From NCBI GenBank assembly GCA_018136815.1, contig CM030937.1, positions 2,366,887 to 2,430,886 on the forward strand: 64,000 nt of DNA, read 5' to 3'. Made by a program: the position numbers and the translations under genes. The first letter of the stretch is position 1. The number at the start of each line of letters is the position of its first letter. This document shows positions 10,729 to 20,700 of the stretch, one piece after another. Below the pieces are notes generated by a model. The model saw only the letters and a program-made list of their open reading frames with translations, was not told the origin of the DNA and did no database searches. The stretch is from Isochrysis galbana (Eukaryota; Haptophyta; Isochrysidales; Isochrysidaceae).

Positions 10729-11792
10729 GGGCAGAGGAGGGGAGGGGGGAAGGGGGCGCGCCGAGGGGGGGAGGGGGCGGGGAAGGTGGGGGAGGGGAGG
10801 AAGATACAGGGGGGGGAGAAGGGACAAACTATTCATGAAATTATATGAATAAAAAATAAGAGTTCACGTAGAAAGGGAAGGAGATCGGGGAGGCGGGAAG
10901 GGGAAGGGCAAGACCCCGCTCACTGACCATCACTCATTTTCTCTCTCCAGGCGCGTGTAGATCTAATTTTATACCATTAGAGGCGGGGTGGGCCCGATTA
11001 AGAGGGAAACTCAAGTTGCAAGTTGCACCTTCTCGTTTCCCAGGGGCAGGGGTCGGGGACGGTAAGGCTGTGAACACCCACCGGCCATACCAAACGTGTT
11101 TCAACCTGGTAGTGGCCCACAGCTACATAGGCTGGTAGTGTTAGTGGACTATAGCTGCATAGATTGGTAGTGTTAGTGGCGAAAGTGGTGGGTGTTAACA
11201 CGTTAACACTGTTAACACTAACACGTTAACACCTTACTTCTAGAGCGGGCCGAACATGGATAAAAAAAGGGGGGGGTGGGAGTACGCAAGCGCAGGGGCA
11301 AGGGGGGGCGGGGCGCGGAAGGGGACAGTCGGGCAAGCGCAAGCGCAAGCAAAGGGAAAGCGGCGACGGCACAGGATGAGACAGAGATAGAAGTCAGACC
11401 GAGACATATGAGGTGGGCGCAGAAGGCAGAAGGGGAAGGGGAGGGGGAGAGGGGGAAGGAAATCTGCGGAGGGGGGGGGGGGAGAGAGAGAATCTGCGGA
11501 GGGGGGGGGGAAGGAAATCTGCGGGGGGGGGGTTCTGAATGCGAGGGGCCCAGTTCTGCCACCTCCATTACTTACTTAAACGCGTGGACAATTACCATAA
11601 CAAGTAACAAGCAACCGTAAAAATAAAACTCAAATCTTCGAATTTCGAGACGAAAATCGGCGAACCAGGACTTGAGTCCAGGGAGAATCCGAATCTGCAA
11701 GCCTTACGCGACCACGACGAACATAGAAGACGGAATATAACGAACAAGGCTCGTGATCATGCCGAAATATTCATGCCAAAAGGCCTGAGGCC
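10729..11792. other. Intergenic with G-tract and GTTAAC repeats
   Basis: Upstream of TMEM260 there is a GGGGGA-rich block (10735-10820). At 11458-11530 the unit GGAAATCTGCGGAGGGGGG occurs three times. At 11107-11230 TGGTAGTGTTAGTG occurs twice, followed by clustered palindromic GTTAAC sites. No gene is supported. A stretch near 11640-11705 reappears inverted and diverged at about 55525-55590. Confidence 0.45.
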
Positions 11793-11808
11793 TGAATACA
11801 ACACTGTT

Positions 11809-12748
11809 ACAATCAATCTATCTGAGCATTAGTACCACTACTCTCACTAGCCCGGTACTAACACGACAGCCCTCAGCGCACCTGCCCGTACACCTTGCGC
11901 GTGCTGTTGTCACAGATACATATTACTATGTACTATGCACCCCTCCACATCTCCCCCCTCGCATGCCCCCGGCTCCCATTCTAACTCCCCACAAGTTAAA
12001 ATGGGGGAAAACCCATTGAGGCGGACCGGTCGACGCCGGCCGACTCTCCGGGAAAAAGCACCGGGGGGGGGGGAGGAACCTCTCGTCAAAAAAGAAGAAC
12101 GGCCCTTACAGCTCTCGCCGCGAGCTGTCCTCGAGAAATAAAAGACTGCGCCTCGAGATACCTGCCACAGTGGTTCCCGTAGGCGTCTTGAGTCTCTCCC
12201 TCCTCCTCTTCCTCCTGTCGCCAGCCGCCCCCCTCCGCCCATTTGCTAACGCAAATGGGTCTCGTTTCTCACCACACTCCATCGGGGGGGATGCAAATCC
12301 CCCCCTCTCCCTCGTTCCATTCTCTTCCGCCCCGGTCCCTGCGGCGCGTCGCCATGCGGCGCGCCATGGCCTGCTCTCAGAGGTCCTTCAGGGGCGCCCA
12401 GAGGACCAGCAGGGGCAGCTCAGGGGGCAGTGGAGGCTGGGGCTCAGCCCCTGGCCCCCCCTGCCTCTCCCTCGCTCGCCTCGCTGGCCTTGGGTGCAGC
12501 CCTGAGGCCCCTGTCTGCCTGGCGACCAGGGATGGGGGGGGGAGTCAGTACGAGAGCAGGCCCATGCGGGCCTGGGAGTGCGGCTCGCGACCCGCGCCCA
12601 CTAGGGGTCTGGGCTGAATTGATGAGTGCCCTGCCCCTGCCAGAGGGCAGGGGCTGGGGTTGAATGTACGGGCCCACCCCGGGGGGTGTCCGCGATGGAG
12701 AGAGGGGGGCGCGAGGCCCCCATTGACCCCCACTTATAAAAGTAGGTT
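11809..12748 (-). mobile_element. Hairpin-end element, family B copy B1
   Basis: 940-bp non-coding element flanked by an exact 16-bp duplication TGAATACAACACTGTT at 11793-11808 and 12749-12764. The AT-rich end (revcomp AACCTACTTTTATAAGTG) is at 12748 and the tail end (ATCTGAGCATTAGTACCAC) at 11809. It is colinear with B2 and B3 throughout and shares the GGCCTCGCGCCCCCCTCTC core of families A and C in diverged form. Confidence 0.88.
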
Positions 12749-12764
12749 TGAATACAACACTGTT

Positions 12765-12983
12765 TAACACAGCGGCAAAAGGGGCCATTACCACCATGTT
12801 AACACCTTGCGGCAAAATTGCTACATAGATGGTTAGTGTTAGTGCCCGAGGCACTAACACTATCAGGGTGGTAGTGTTAAATGCTTGGGTGTTTGGGTGT
12901 TAACTGGTTAACACTTTAACTGGTTCACAGTTCACAGCCCTAGGGAACGGGACGGGGGGCGCGGCCGTGGGAAACTACTCTCG
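12765..12983. repeat. GTTAAC/CACTAACAC repeat patch
   Basis: Short repeats TTAGTGTTAGTG, CACTAACAC and GTTAACTGGTTAAC continue the motif set seen at 11107-11230 on the other side of B1. Confidence 0.45.
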
Positions 12984-12999
12984 TCTCTCGTAAACGACG

Positions 13000-13377
13000 C
13001 CAACCTACTTTTATAAATGGGGGTCAATGGGGGCCTCGCGCCCCCCTCTCTCCATCACGGACACCCTCCAGCCCCCGGGGTGGGCCCGTACAGTATGGGT
13101 GCACCATTAAGAAAACAGGAGTGAAAAGCTTCTAAAAAAAATCTTCTTAAAAATTCCCGCTACATGTGCGGCATGAGGCAGCGTGCTAGTGAACCTCCCT
13201 ACTACCCAACCCTAACCCCTATCAACCCCTTGCCCCTTCCCCAGTTCCCTCTTTGGCGGAGAAGCCCCATCACTTATTCAAGGCGTGCGGGCAGGTGCGC
13301 TGAGGGGTGTCGTGATAGTACCGGGCTAGTGGGAGTAGTGGTACTAAGTACTAATGCTCAGATGTTTTTTATTATTA
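13000..13377 (+). mobile_element. Family B copy B4, internally deleted (378 bp)
   Basis: Has both B ends: CAACCTACTTTTATAAATGGGGG at the left and GAGTAGTGGTACTAA...TTTTTTATTATTA at the right. Only about 90 bp and 95 bp of recognisable B sequence flank a short unrelated middle. It is bounded by an exact 16-bp duplication TCTCTCGTAAACGACG at 12984-12999 and 13378-13393. It was either mobilised as a deletion derivative or deleted after insertion. Confidence 0.82.
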
Positions 13378-13540
13378 TCTCTCGTAAACGACGATATTAC
13401 ATATTACATATTACACACAACACAATAACACACAATACCGTCGCAAACTTCTCGATTTATTTGTACGAGAGAGCGCGCTGCGAGCTGCACGCTGCCGGCC
13501 TTGGTCTCAGCCAGCATGTCGCATGTCGCACTGAATTTAC

Positions 13541-13715
13541 GCTCATGGCGATGGGGCACACCAAGTTGGACGCAGCAACGTCGGATGAGGATGAGGAGGA
13601 GGAGGCGCTCTTCGGCGCGCTAGCGGAAGCAGAAGGACATGGACATGGAGTGACGCGCCCAGTGTACGTTAGCGAACTCGATGACGCGCCCAGCGTACGT
13701 GACCAGATTTCATGA
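13541..13715 (+). CDS. Small acidic ORF of uncertain status
   Basis: From ATG 13541 the frame reads MAMGHTKLDAATSDEDEEEE... to a stop at 13715 (58 aa). It overlaps a short tandem repeat and ends just as the longest PIGK frame begins. It may be an upstream ORF, a first exon, or not coding. Confidence 0.2.
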
Positions 13716-13772
13716 CGCGGCCTTGGTACATTAGCGTTTTGCATGACGCGCTACATGTACGCTTACGACTAC
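13649..13772. repeat. Four-unit tandem repeat (about 31 bp) upstream of PIGK
   Basis: Units begin GTGACGCGCCCAGTGTACG, ATGACGCGCCCAGCGTACG, ATGACGCGGCCTTGGTACA and ATGACGCGCTACATGTACG. They are placed between the small acidic ORF and the likely PIGK start, so could sit in its promoter. Confidence 0.6.
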
Positions 13773-15718
13773 TATTTATATCCAGGACTTGTACTCGACT
13801 TGGACTTTGGGTATCCATCCCAGTATTCACAATGACAGATTTGTACTCTAGAGTACGAGTGCTGTTCGTCCAACTCCTCGCGCGGTGCGCAGAGAGCGGG
13901 GGCGGGAGGGGAGAGAGGGATCTCGCTCGCTGGCTCGTCGCTCGAGGTCTCCGTCCGGTCGCGGCCGCCTCGGCCGTTCTCTCTCCCGCCCTCCCCTCAT
14001 CCCCACTCTGCCTCCCCCCCCCCTCCCCCCCTTGCACCCCTCCCCCTTCCCCGCCCTCGCTCTCTCCTACCCTCTCCATTCTCGCCCATCTCCCTGCTCT
14101 CTCTTCCATCGCGGACGAGCAGCGGCAGATGGGAAGGCTCGGGGCCCAAGAGTCGCCTACTGCGGGAGCCCACCTGCTCATTGTGAGCTCGTCCTCCTAC
14201 TTTCACAACTATCGGCACACTGCGAACGCCCTCGCGCTCCGCTGCGCCGCACGCGAGCAGCGCGTACCCGACTCGCGGATCGTGCTGATGCTGGCGGGGG
14301 AGCAAGCATGCGATGCACGCAACGCAGCTGCTGGCGCGATGCGCCATGCCATCGATGTCAAGCTCGATCTCCTTCCGTGCGACGCACGCGTCGAATACCG
14401 TGGCGATGAGGTGACCGTCGAAACCTTCCTGCGGGTGCTCACCGATCGCGTCGAGCCTGGTACGCCGCTTTCGCGCCGGCTGACCACCGGGCCTGACTCA
14501 GACGTCGTGTTGTACTTGACCGGCCACGGCGGCGACAACTTTTTCAAATTTCGCGATCTTGAGGAGCTCACTTCGAGCGAGCTAGCCGCCGCGCTGGCCC
14601 ACATGCAGGCGCAGCGGCGCTTCGGCCGGATGCTCGTGATGCTGGACACTTGTCAGGCCGCGACAATGGCCGAAGAATTCTCAGCTTTCGGGCTTCGCAA
14701 CGTCATCGTGGTTGCCGCATCAGCACGAGGCGAAAATTCGCTTTCCAGGCAGATTGATCCACAGCTCGGTGTCGCGGTGGCCGATCGCTTCACGTATCAC
14801 TTGCACGCGTTCCTGCGTGGCAGGCAAGCACTTGACTCATCTTCGGCACTGGCAAAGCCTGCTGCGCGTACGCTTCGGCAGCTCGTGGACTCCTTACCGC
14901 GCACGCGCCTGCTATCGACGCTTGTCTGGTCACAGCATAGTTGGGGTGGGGACGTAGAGGGACTCAGCACATCTACGGGCTTGTCCCGCCTTCGGGAGCG
15001 GGTTCCGATCGGGCGGGACATCGATGTAGCCGAGAGCCTTGAGCAAAAAGGTAGGGGCGGTTTGAGAGGGATGGCTAGGCTTGTTGCCGGGATGCGGTGC
15101 TTGGTTCCGACAGGTGCCGAGCTCGTCGTGGATCAGGGCCTCCGAGCAATTGGGTTCTGCGCCTTGCACGAGGCCTACCATTCGCCGGCAGGCTGGGACA
15201 GCGGAATTCGTGCGAATACGGCGCCGCACTTGGCAGATCTCGACGTTGGCGCTTTCTTTTCGGCACCGGCCAAACTGTTCAAACGAGTCGACGAGCCCGA
15301 CGCGCGATGCGCCCGTGACTCTAACTTCTATTCATCTGCCTCGCTGACGTCTGGTATCAATGCTCCGACTGGCGACACATCTCAGACTTTGGAGCCGAAT
15401 CATTTCGCAGCCCTCGCCGAATGGCGTCAAGCCTCGGTTGCTGCCATTTATCCATTTGCAAAGCTAAGCATTTCGTCGCCATCTCCTTGCGACACATGTT
15501 GCTTGCCCATCTGGTCCGCTGCGGGATGCTCCCACAAGTGTGGCAAGGTCAGCCGTGGGTGTGAAGTCCTTTCGGCGGCCACGGCTGTACTAGCGATAGG
15601 ATTGGTGCCGCTGGTCGCTATGAGCGCCCTCCTTGCGGTTAGCGCAAGATTTACGCAGCAAAGCAAGCGAGTGACGCCATGGCGGAGGAGAAGTAGAGAC
15701 CAAGGAGCCCAAGAGTAA
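13712..15718 (+). CDS. PIGK: GPI transamidase catalytic subunit (PIGK/GPI8-like C13 cysteine peptidase)
   Basis: Catalytic subunit of the ER complex that cleaves C-terminal signals and attaches GPI anchors. The conserved run begins near 14160 with AHLLIVSSSSYFHNYRHTAN, then RVPDSRIVLMLAG and EVTVETFLRVLTDR. The catalytic His is in YLTGHGGDNFFKFRD (codon 272 of the longest frame) and the catalytic Cys in LVMLDTCQA (codon 314). SLSRQIDPQLGVAVADRFT matches the family. A hydrophobic segment near the C-terminus (AVLAIGLVPLVAMSALLA) fits the membrane anchor. The start is uncertain: 13712, 13832 and 14129 are all in-frame ATGs. A long pyrimidine tract ending GGCAG just before 14129 could instead be a 3' splice site, with the signal peptide on an upstream exon. 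The roughly 250 residues after the peptidase domain are poorly conserved. Confidence 0.88.
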   Translation: MTRPWYISVLHDALHVRLRLLFISRTCTRLGLWVSIPVFTMTDLYSRVRVLFVQLLARCAESGGGRGERDLARWLVARGLRPVAAASAVLSPALPSSPLCLPPPSPPCTPPPSPPSLSPTLSILAHLPALSSIADEQRQMGRLGAQESPTAGAHLLIVSSSSYFHNYRHTANALALRCAAREQRVPDSRIVLMLAGEQACDARNAAAGAMRHAIDVKLDLLPCDARVEYRGDEVTVETFLRVLTDRVEPGTPLSRRLTTGPDSDVVLYLTGHGGDNFFKFRDLEELTSSELAAALAHMQAQRRFGRMLVMLDTCQAATMAEEFSAFGLRNVIVVAASARGENSLSRQIDPQLGVAVADRFTYHLHAFLRGRQALDSSSALAKPAARTLRQLVDSLPRTRLLSTLVWSQHSWGGDVEGLSTSTGLSRLRERVPIGRDIDVAESLEQKGRGGLRGMARLVAGMRCLVPTGAELVVDQGLRAIGFCALHEAYHSPAGWDSGIRANTAPHLADLDVGAFFSAPAKLFKRVDEPDARCARDSNFYSSASLTSGINAPTGDTSQTLEPNHFAALAEWRQASVAAIYPFAKLSISSPSPCDTCCLPIWSAAGCSHKCGKVSRGCEVLSAATAVLAIGLVPLVAMSALLAVSARFTQQSKRVTPWRRRSRDQGAQE

Positions 15719-15778
15719 AAAAAAATCTGATGCACAAGAGTAAAAAAAATCTGCTTGAAGGCGACCGCTAAGCTACTA

Positions 15779-16529
15779 ATTAATTAATTTCTTAATAGTC
15801 TCACCGCACACGCGACCGTGCAGCCTCTACTTTCTACTCACGTAGGAAACTTTCTACACCCCCACTCCCCCGGCCCTTTCCCCCCCGCCATCAGGCGACT
15901 CCCCCGTGCACTACTAGGGGGATAGGGGAAAAGGGCTTAGATATGGTCGGTGGCCCGCGCCCCCCCCCGGCGATCCGTTCCCCCCTTCCTCCTACGCCTA
16001 CCGGGCTGGCGGCGGCCTCGGTCCCGACTTATCCTGTAAACAGGTGCGGGACTTACCTATTTTCCGGTGAGCGGAGCTCTCGCTCCGCCCCCCCCTTCTC
16101 CGCGCTCTCTCTCCCCTCTCCTGCAGGCACGCGCGATGGCGCGCCTGCGACAGGCCTGCAGCTGCCCCTGGCGACCCCTGGAGGCCCCTGGAGGCCAGCT
16201 CAGGGGGCAGAGGAGGCTGGGGCTGGGCCCTGGCCTCCCCTGCCTCTCCCTCGCTGGCGCTCCTGTGCCTCAGGGGTCCCCAATCTGCACCTGTCTGCCT
16301 GTCGAACAGGGGGGGAGGGGGGGTTGGAGCGATGGGCTGGCCACGACAGGCCAGGACGCGCGAGGCAGGCAAGCCTGCCAGTGAGAGAGTGGGTCAGCAG
16401 GGCATTCTGCTCCTGGCAAGCCATCAGGCGTGCCAGGAGCATGGGTGGTTCCTCCCCCATGGCAGGGGAGGAGTGGAGAGAGGGGGGGGCTCGTGCCCCC
16501 CCATGGGGCAACCAAGTATAAACTTAGTT
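15779..16529 (-). mobile_element. Hairpin-end element, family A copy A2
   Basis: 751-bp element, reverse orientation. The hairpin (CCAAGTATAAACTTAGTTG) is at about 16509-16530 and the AT-rich tail (ATTAATTAATTTCTTAATAG) at 15779. It is flanked by GACCGCTAAGCTACTA at 15763-15778 and 16530-16545 (15-16 bp, the first G being shared with the hairpin). It matches A1 end to end apart from the tail, which differs in sequence as expected for a non-templated or simple 3' tail. Confidence 0.88.
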
Positions 16530-16719
16530 GACCGCTAAGCTACTATAAGTAATCCCTTCCTCCAGTACCCGCCGACGTATCGCCCTAGCCCCTACCACAC
16601 TCCCCTTCCCGCTCCCTCCCTCTTTAGCCTTTGTCTTCGGTTTCGGGAGGCCGGCCCATGTACGCTGCTTTGGACCTAGCGTTGGGGAAAGGTCGGGACG
16701 GTAGCCCGGTCACTCACGC

Positions 16720-16900
16720 TTTTTAACCACTATTGCTTCCACCCCTCCTGGGTGTCCAAGGATTCCCCAGGGACCCCCCTTACCCCTTACCTGCCCCCCA
16801 GGACCCCCCCCCCCCCGCGCGAACCCCCTCTACACCACGAAAATCCATGGCGTCGGTGAGTGACTCCCCCGCCTTGTCCGGCCCATGGAAGTCTATTTTG
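16720..16900 (+). repeat. Dispersed repeat F (copy 1)
   Basis: Shares order and sequence with the inverted copy at about 35385-35530: TTAACCACTAT, GGGTGTCCAAGGATTCC, TACCTGCCCC and GAACCCCCTC, then ATGGCGTCGGTGAGTGACT. Function unknown. Confidence 0.5.
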
Positions 16901-17469
16901 GGAGAATGGGAGGATCGCGCGCGTGAGAGAATCAAAGCAGTGAATGTCGGGCGAATCCCCATAAGAAACGCGGAGGTTCCGCGTCGGCCGATCGCCGGCT
17001 GTCGGCCTCACAATGGCTGCGAGCTGGTGAGGAGCCCAAGCTCAGGGCACAGCATGCCTACTTTAGGGGCACCTTTTCTCCAGTAGCAGCCACCTTGTTA
17101 GAACTTATATATAGCGTCGTATGACATCTTGTTAGCTAGCATTCCTAGCCACATACATCGGACGAGCCATGCGCCAACCGCGCACACCCCCATCGCGGGG
17201 TAGGGGCTCCGTTGCCGTCGAAGGGCTACGGTCCCGCAGCACTAAGGTTATACTAACACAACAATAAAACTCCGACGCACCTCTAGATGTCAACAGGCCG
17301 ATTTTTATTTTCACTATGGGGCATTCCCATGAAGCTCCAGCCTCCAATAGGGTTAAATACCTAGTAGAAGTAAAAGTCTGTAGCGGCGGCGGAGGAAGCG
17401 ATGGAGCGGAGACTTCCGCGAGGCTTTTGCCGCGCGGGGTTAGAGAAGAGTAAGGGATAGTAGAGAGGG

Positions 17470-17472
<3 letters not shown>

Positions 17473-17525
<53 letters not shown>

Positions 17526-17545
17526 GAGGGAGGGAGGGAGGGAGG
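17473..17545. repeat. (GA)n then (GGGA)n microsatellite
   Basis: About 25 GA units (17473-17522) followed by GGGA units to about 17545, some 220 bp upstream of the PPR-SMR start codon. Confidence 0.85.
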
Positions 17546-17702
17546 GGAGGGGAAGAGGGTGGAAGGGTGGAAGTGGGGCAGGGGTGTTAGAGGCAGCAAG
17601 GAGGAGGTCGAGGAGCAGGTCGGGGAGAGAAGGCGCACGACTAGTGGCCAAGCGGCCAAGTGCAGGTCGAGCTGGAGACACGTGGAGATTGTGGGTGGAG
17701 AG

Positions 17703-17728
17703 TGTGGGTGGGTGGGTGGGTGGGGGGC
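17703..17728 (+). promoter_or_regulatory. G-quadruplex-type motif before the PPR-SMR start
   Basis: Five or more GGG runs separated by single T (GGGTGGGTGGGTGGGTGGGG) lie about 35 bp upstream of the ATG at 17762. A regulatory role is inference. Confidence 0.35.
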
Positions 17729-17761
17729 GCTCACCTCACGCGTGTGGCTGGGAGCCGTGAG

Positions 17762-20700
17762 ATGCTCCGCCTGCCTCTTCGTCGGCTGCCACGGCTGCTG
17801 CGCAACCTTTCAGCAGGTGTACACAAGCCGCCGCCAGTCGGCTCTACCGGGGCCAAGCCCACTGAGAGCAACCGGTACGCTGAGGCTGCTCGGGCATGGC
17901 GTTCAGGCCGCGAGGCAACCAGTGAGGCTGCGCTCGTCGAAGCACACCGCATGCTCCAGGTCTTACTCTCCCAAAAATACGAGTCTACTGCCGCGTCTAG
18001 CTCTGACAATGGAAATCCGGCAGCGAATGTTTCGAGCCTGCCCCCGCCGCACCGGGAGACTGCAGTTCTAGCGTCTGAGCGACTGCAAGCTGCCATCGCC
18101 TCGTCCACGCTCCCACGGGCGGCAGCATCTTCAGTGTGGACTGACGGCACTGGGGAGGCAGATCTTCGTTCTAAAGCGTCCTCGGCCTCTCGCTTGGCAC
18201 TTGAGACATGCCGTCGAGTCGGGCGATGGGCCGATGTGCTGACTCTATTCGAATCAATGCGTAGTGCGGGCCTGCATCGCGATGCATGCGCGTATGAGCA
18301 TGCGCTCACGTCTGCGATGGTACTCGAGCGGTTCGACCTCGCGCTCGCGCTCTGGCAGAGCATGTCTACGGATATGCCACAACCTCTTCGACCGTCAGCT
18401 CGTGCATACAACGCCGCCATGTCTGCGCTCGAGCGGTCAGGTCGCGCAGGCGAGGCACTGGCACTATACAAAACGATGGAGGTTGACGGTGTTGCGCCCG
18501 GTGAGCAGGCTGTGTGAGGAGGCCTGCCTCCTTTCCCCCATTCGACCATAGTCACCCTTGATGTCATGCATTTCCTATCACTTGCTTTCCCTTGTGATTA
18601 GATTCCGACACGGTCCACGTTGTCATTTCGGCCTGTGAACGTGAGGGTGACGCTACCACCGCTGTGGCTATGCTTGGGCGTCTTGAAGCTGTGGGATTGC
18701 GGCCGCCTTCTCAGTTGTACGTCGGCGCGATGCGTGCTGCTGCAGCCTCAGCAGATGGCAAGGTGAGCTTTCACCTAGCTACACATTCGTCCCGCCTCTC
18801 GAGAAGGCTCATTAGAATCGGTGCACTGTGCACCTCCCCTTCCCCCTCCTCGCGAGCCATCTTGTACATAAGGTTGCTGCTGACATCCCTCATTTGAACC
18901 GCAGAGAGCCGAGGCCATCCTGTCCCGTATGCGCGCCCGAGGAGTCCCCCGCTCAGCTTCAACCTACGCCGCAGCTATCGCTGCATGCGATACCTCTCGA
19001 CAACGGAGCGATGGCACTCATCACGCGGCCTCATCAGGTCACAAGGGGAATGGGGTCACAAGAGGCACACGAGGAAGTCGTGCCGGTAAAGGCAACGTGG
19101 CTGACAGTGATGGTGCCAGCCGATCTCGTCACAACAATAGCGGCATCCCAACAACATTCATGAATTCGAGGCGTCCATCGGTGATCAGCGTCATCGACTC
19201 ACTCCTGGGCGAGTCGCCACCAATCGTCCGCGCAGTGCTCAGCCAGACAAGCGTCACAACTGCCATGTTGCACGCCTGTGCACTCCATGGCAGGCCAAAG
19301 GAGGCTCTCGCCTTGCTTGATGCCGCCAGCGACGTCCACATAGACCGACCTGGCCTGAACACCTGCATCGATGTGACCAGCGGCGAACGCCTAGACAATC
19401 GTAGTGAGATCGCCGATGGCTACACGCGCACTTCATTCCATGATGGAATGCACCCATTAGGCGATGCTAGTCAGGCTTCGAATGCCGTCGCGGCATCCAC
19501 CTCTCTCCCAGAGGCGGAAGGTCGCCTTTGGCGGCGTCTCGCCCTCCGCGCGTGCGCCGCCGGTCCCTTTGGCAACGAAGCCCGGGCACTTCTAGGTTCT
19601 CTGGGGACGGACCCGCCACTTAATGCGTTAAAAGATGCAATATGCGCCTCTGCAGCAGGGCGGGAGTGGCGTCACGTGCTCGCTCTGTTCGAGGTGCTAC
19701 ATGAGCGACTTCAGAACTCCAGAGCATTTTCGAGTCGCCGTGGCGGCTTGGATGCGTTGGGAGAAGTTACTGTGTCGGTAGGGATTAGAGAAGATGACAG
19801 CGATGGAACCGCTCCATCCCCGTTAGATGATGCGAAAGAAGCACTGTCCGTGTCGGCGGTGGCGGCCATCACAGCGCATGGGAAACTTAGCCAGCTCAAT
19901 CTAGCAGCCAACGTCTTCCATGCGATCTGGCCTCCTCTCATTGCGGAGCTTGGATCCACTGCCCAGCCCGTGAGGGTTTCGTCCGAAACGGATGTGATGC
20001 CTCGACGGGTAGAGGCGTATAACGCATTATTGATGGCATGCCTCGACTGCAACGATCCACAACGCACGCTTGCGCTACTCGCAGCAATGCGCGCTGAGGG
20101 GGCTTCACCAAACGCGCTTTCCCTGACGGCGGCCATCACCGCTGCACAAAGGCTGGGGCAGCATGATCAGGTGAGACGCCTGCGCCGCCCTCGTGGGCTT
20201 TATTAATGTTCGTGGACTTCGCTCGGAGCCTAGTCGAGTCCCCACCCATCCACCCAACCTCACCATCAAATTGGAATCTCACCACTATACGTTCGACCAT
20301 CACTTCTCAATAACATTCACGAATGCTAGATATCATTTCCTCGACCACTGCTCCAAACTCCTCGTCGCCTCCATACTCCATCATCTCATTTGCGCAACTG
20401 CTTCCTCTGTCAACCATCTTGGTTTCAGGTCCTTGCTCTCGTGGAAGAGCTCCACAAGCCACGCGTCTCATGGCGATGGCGAGACGCCATAGAGGCCGAT
20501 GCTGCCGTCGGTGCCGCTGCCGATGCTGCCGCCACTCCACGTGTATTTGGTGGGCTGGGAAGTGGAATCGGGAGAGCTGACGATTTGGATCTGGCAATCT
20601 CATCTACGAGTCGAAAACTTCCCACACCGGTGCACCATCTTGACAAAGAGATTTCAGACAATGACCCGCCATTGACTACCCTTGGACTTGGCAATACATT

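Noticed and set aside
13164-13540. N-terminal extension of the small acidic ORF
   Set aside because: It runs through the B4 element and its duplicated target; not plausible coding.
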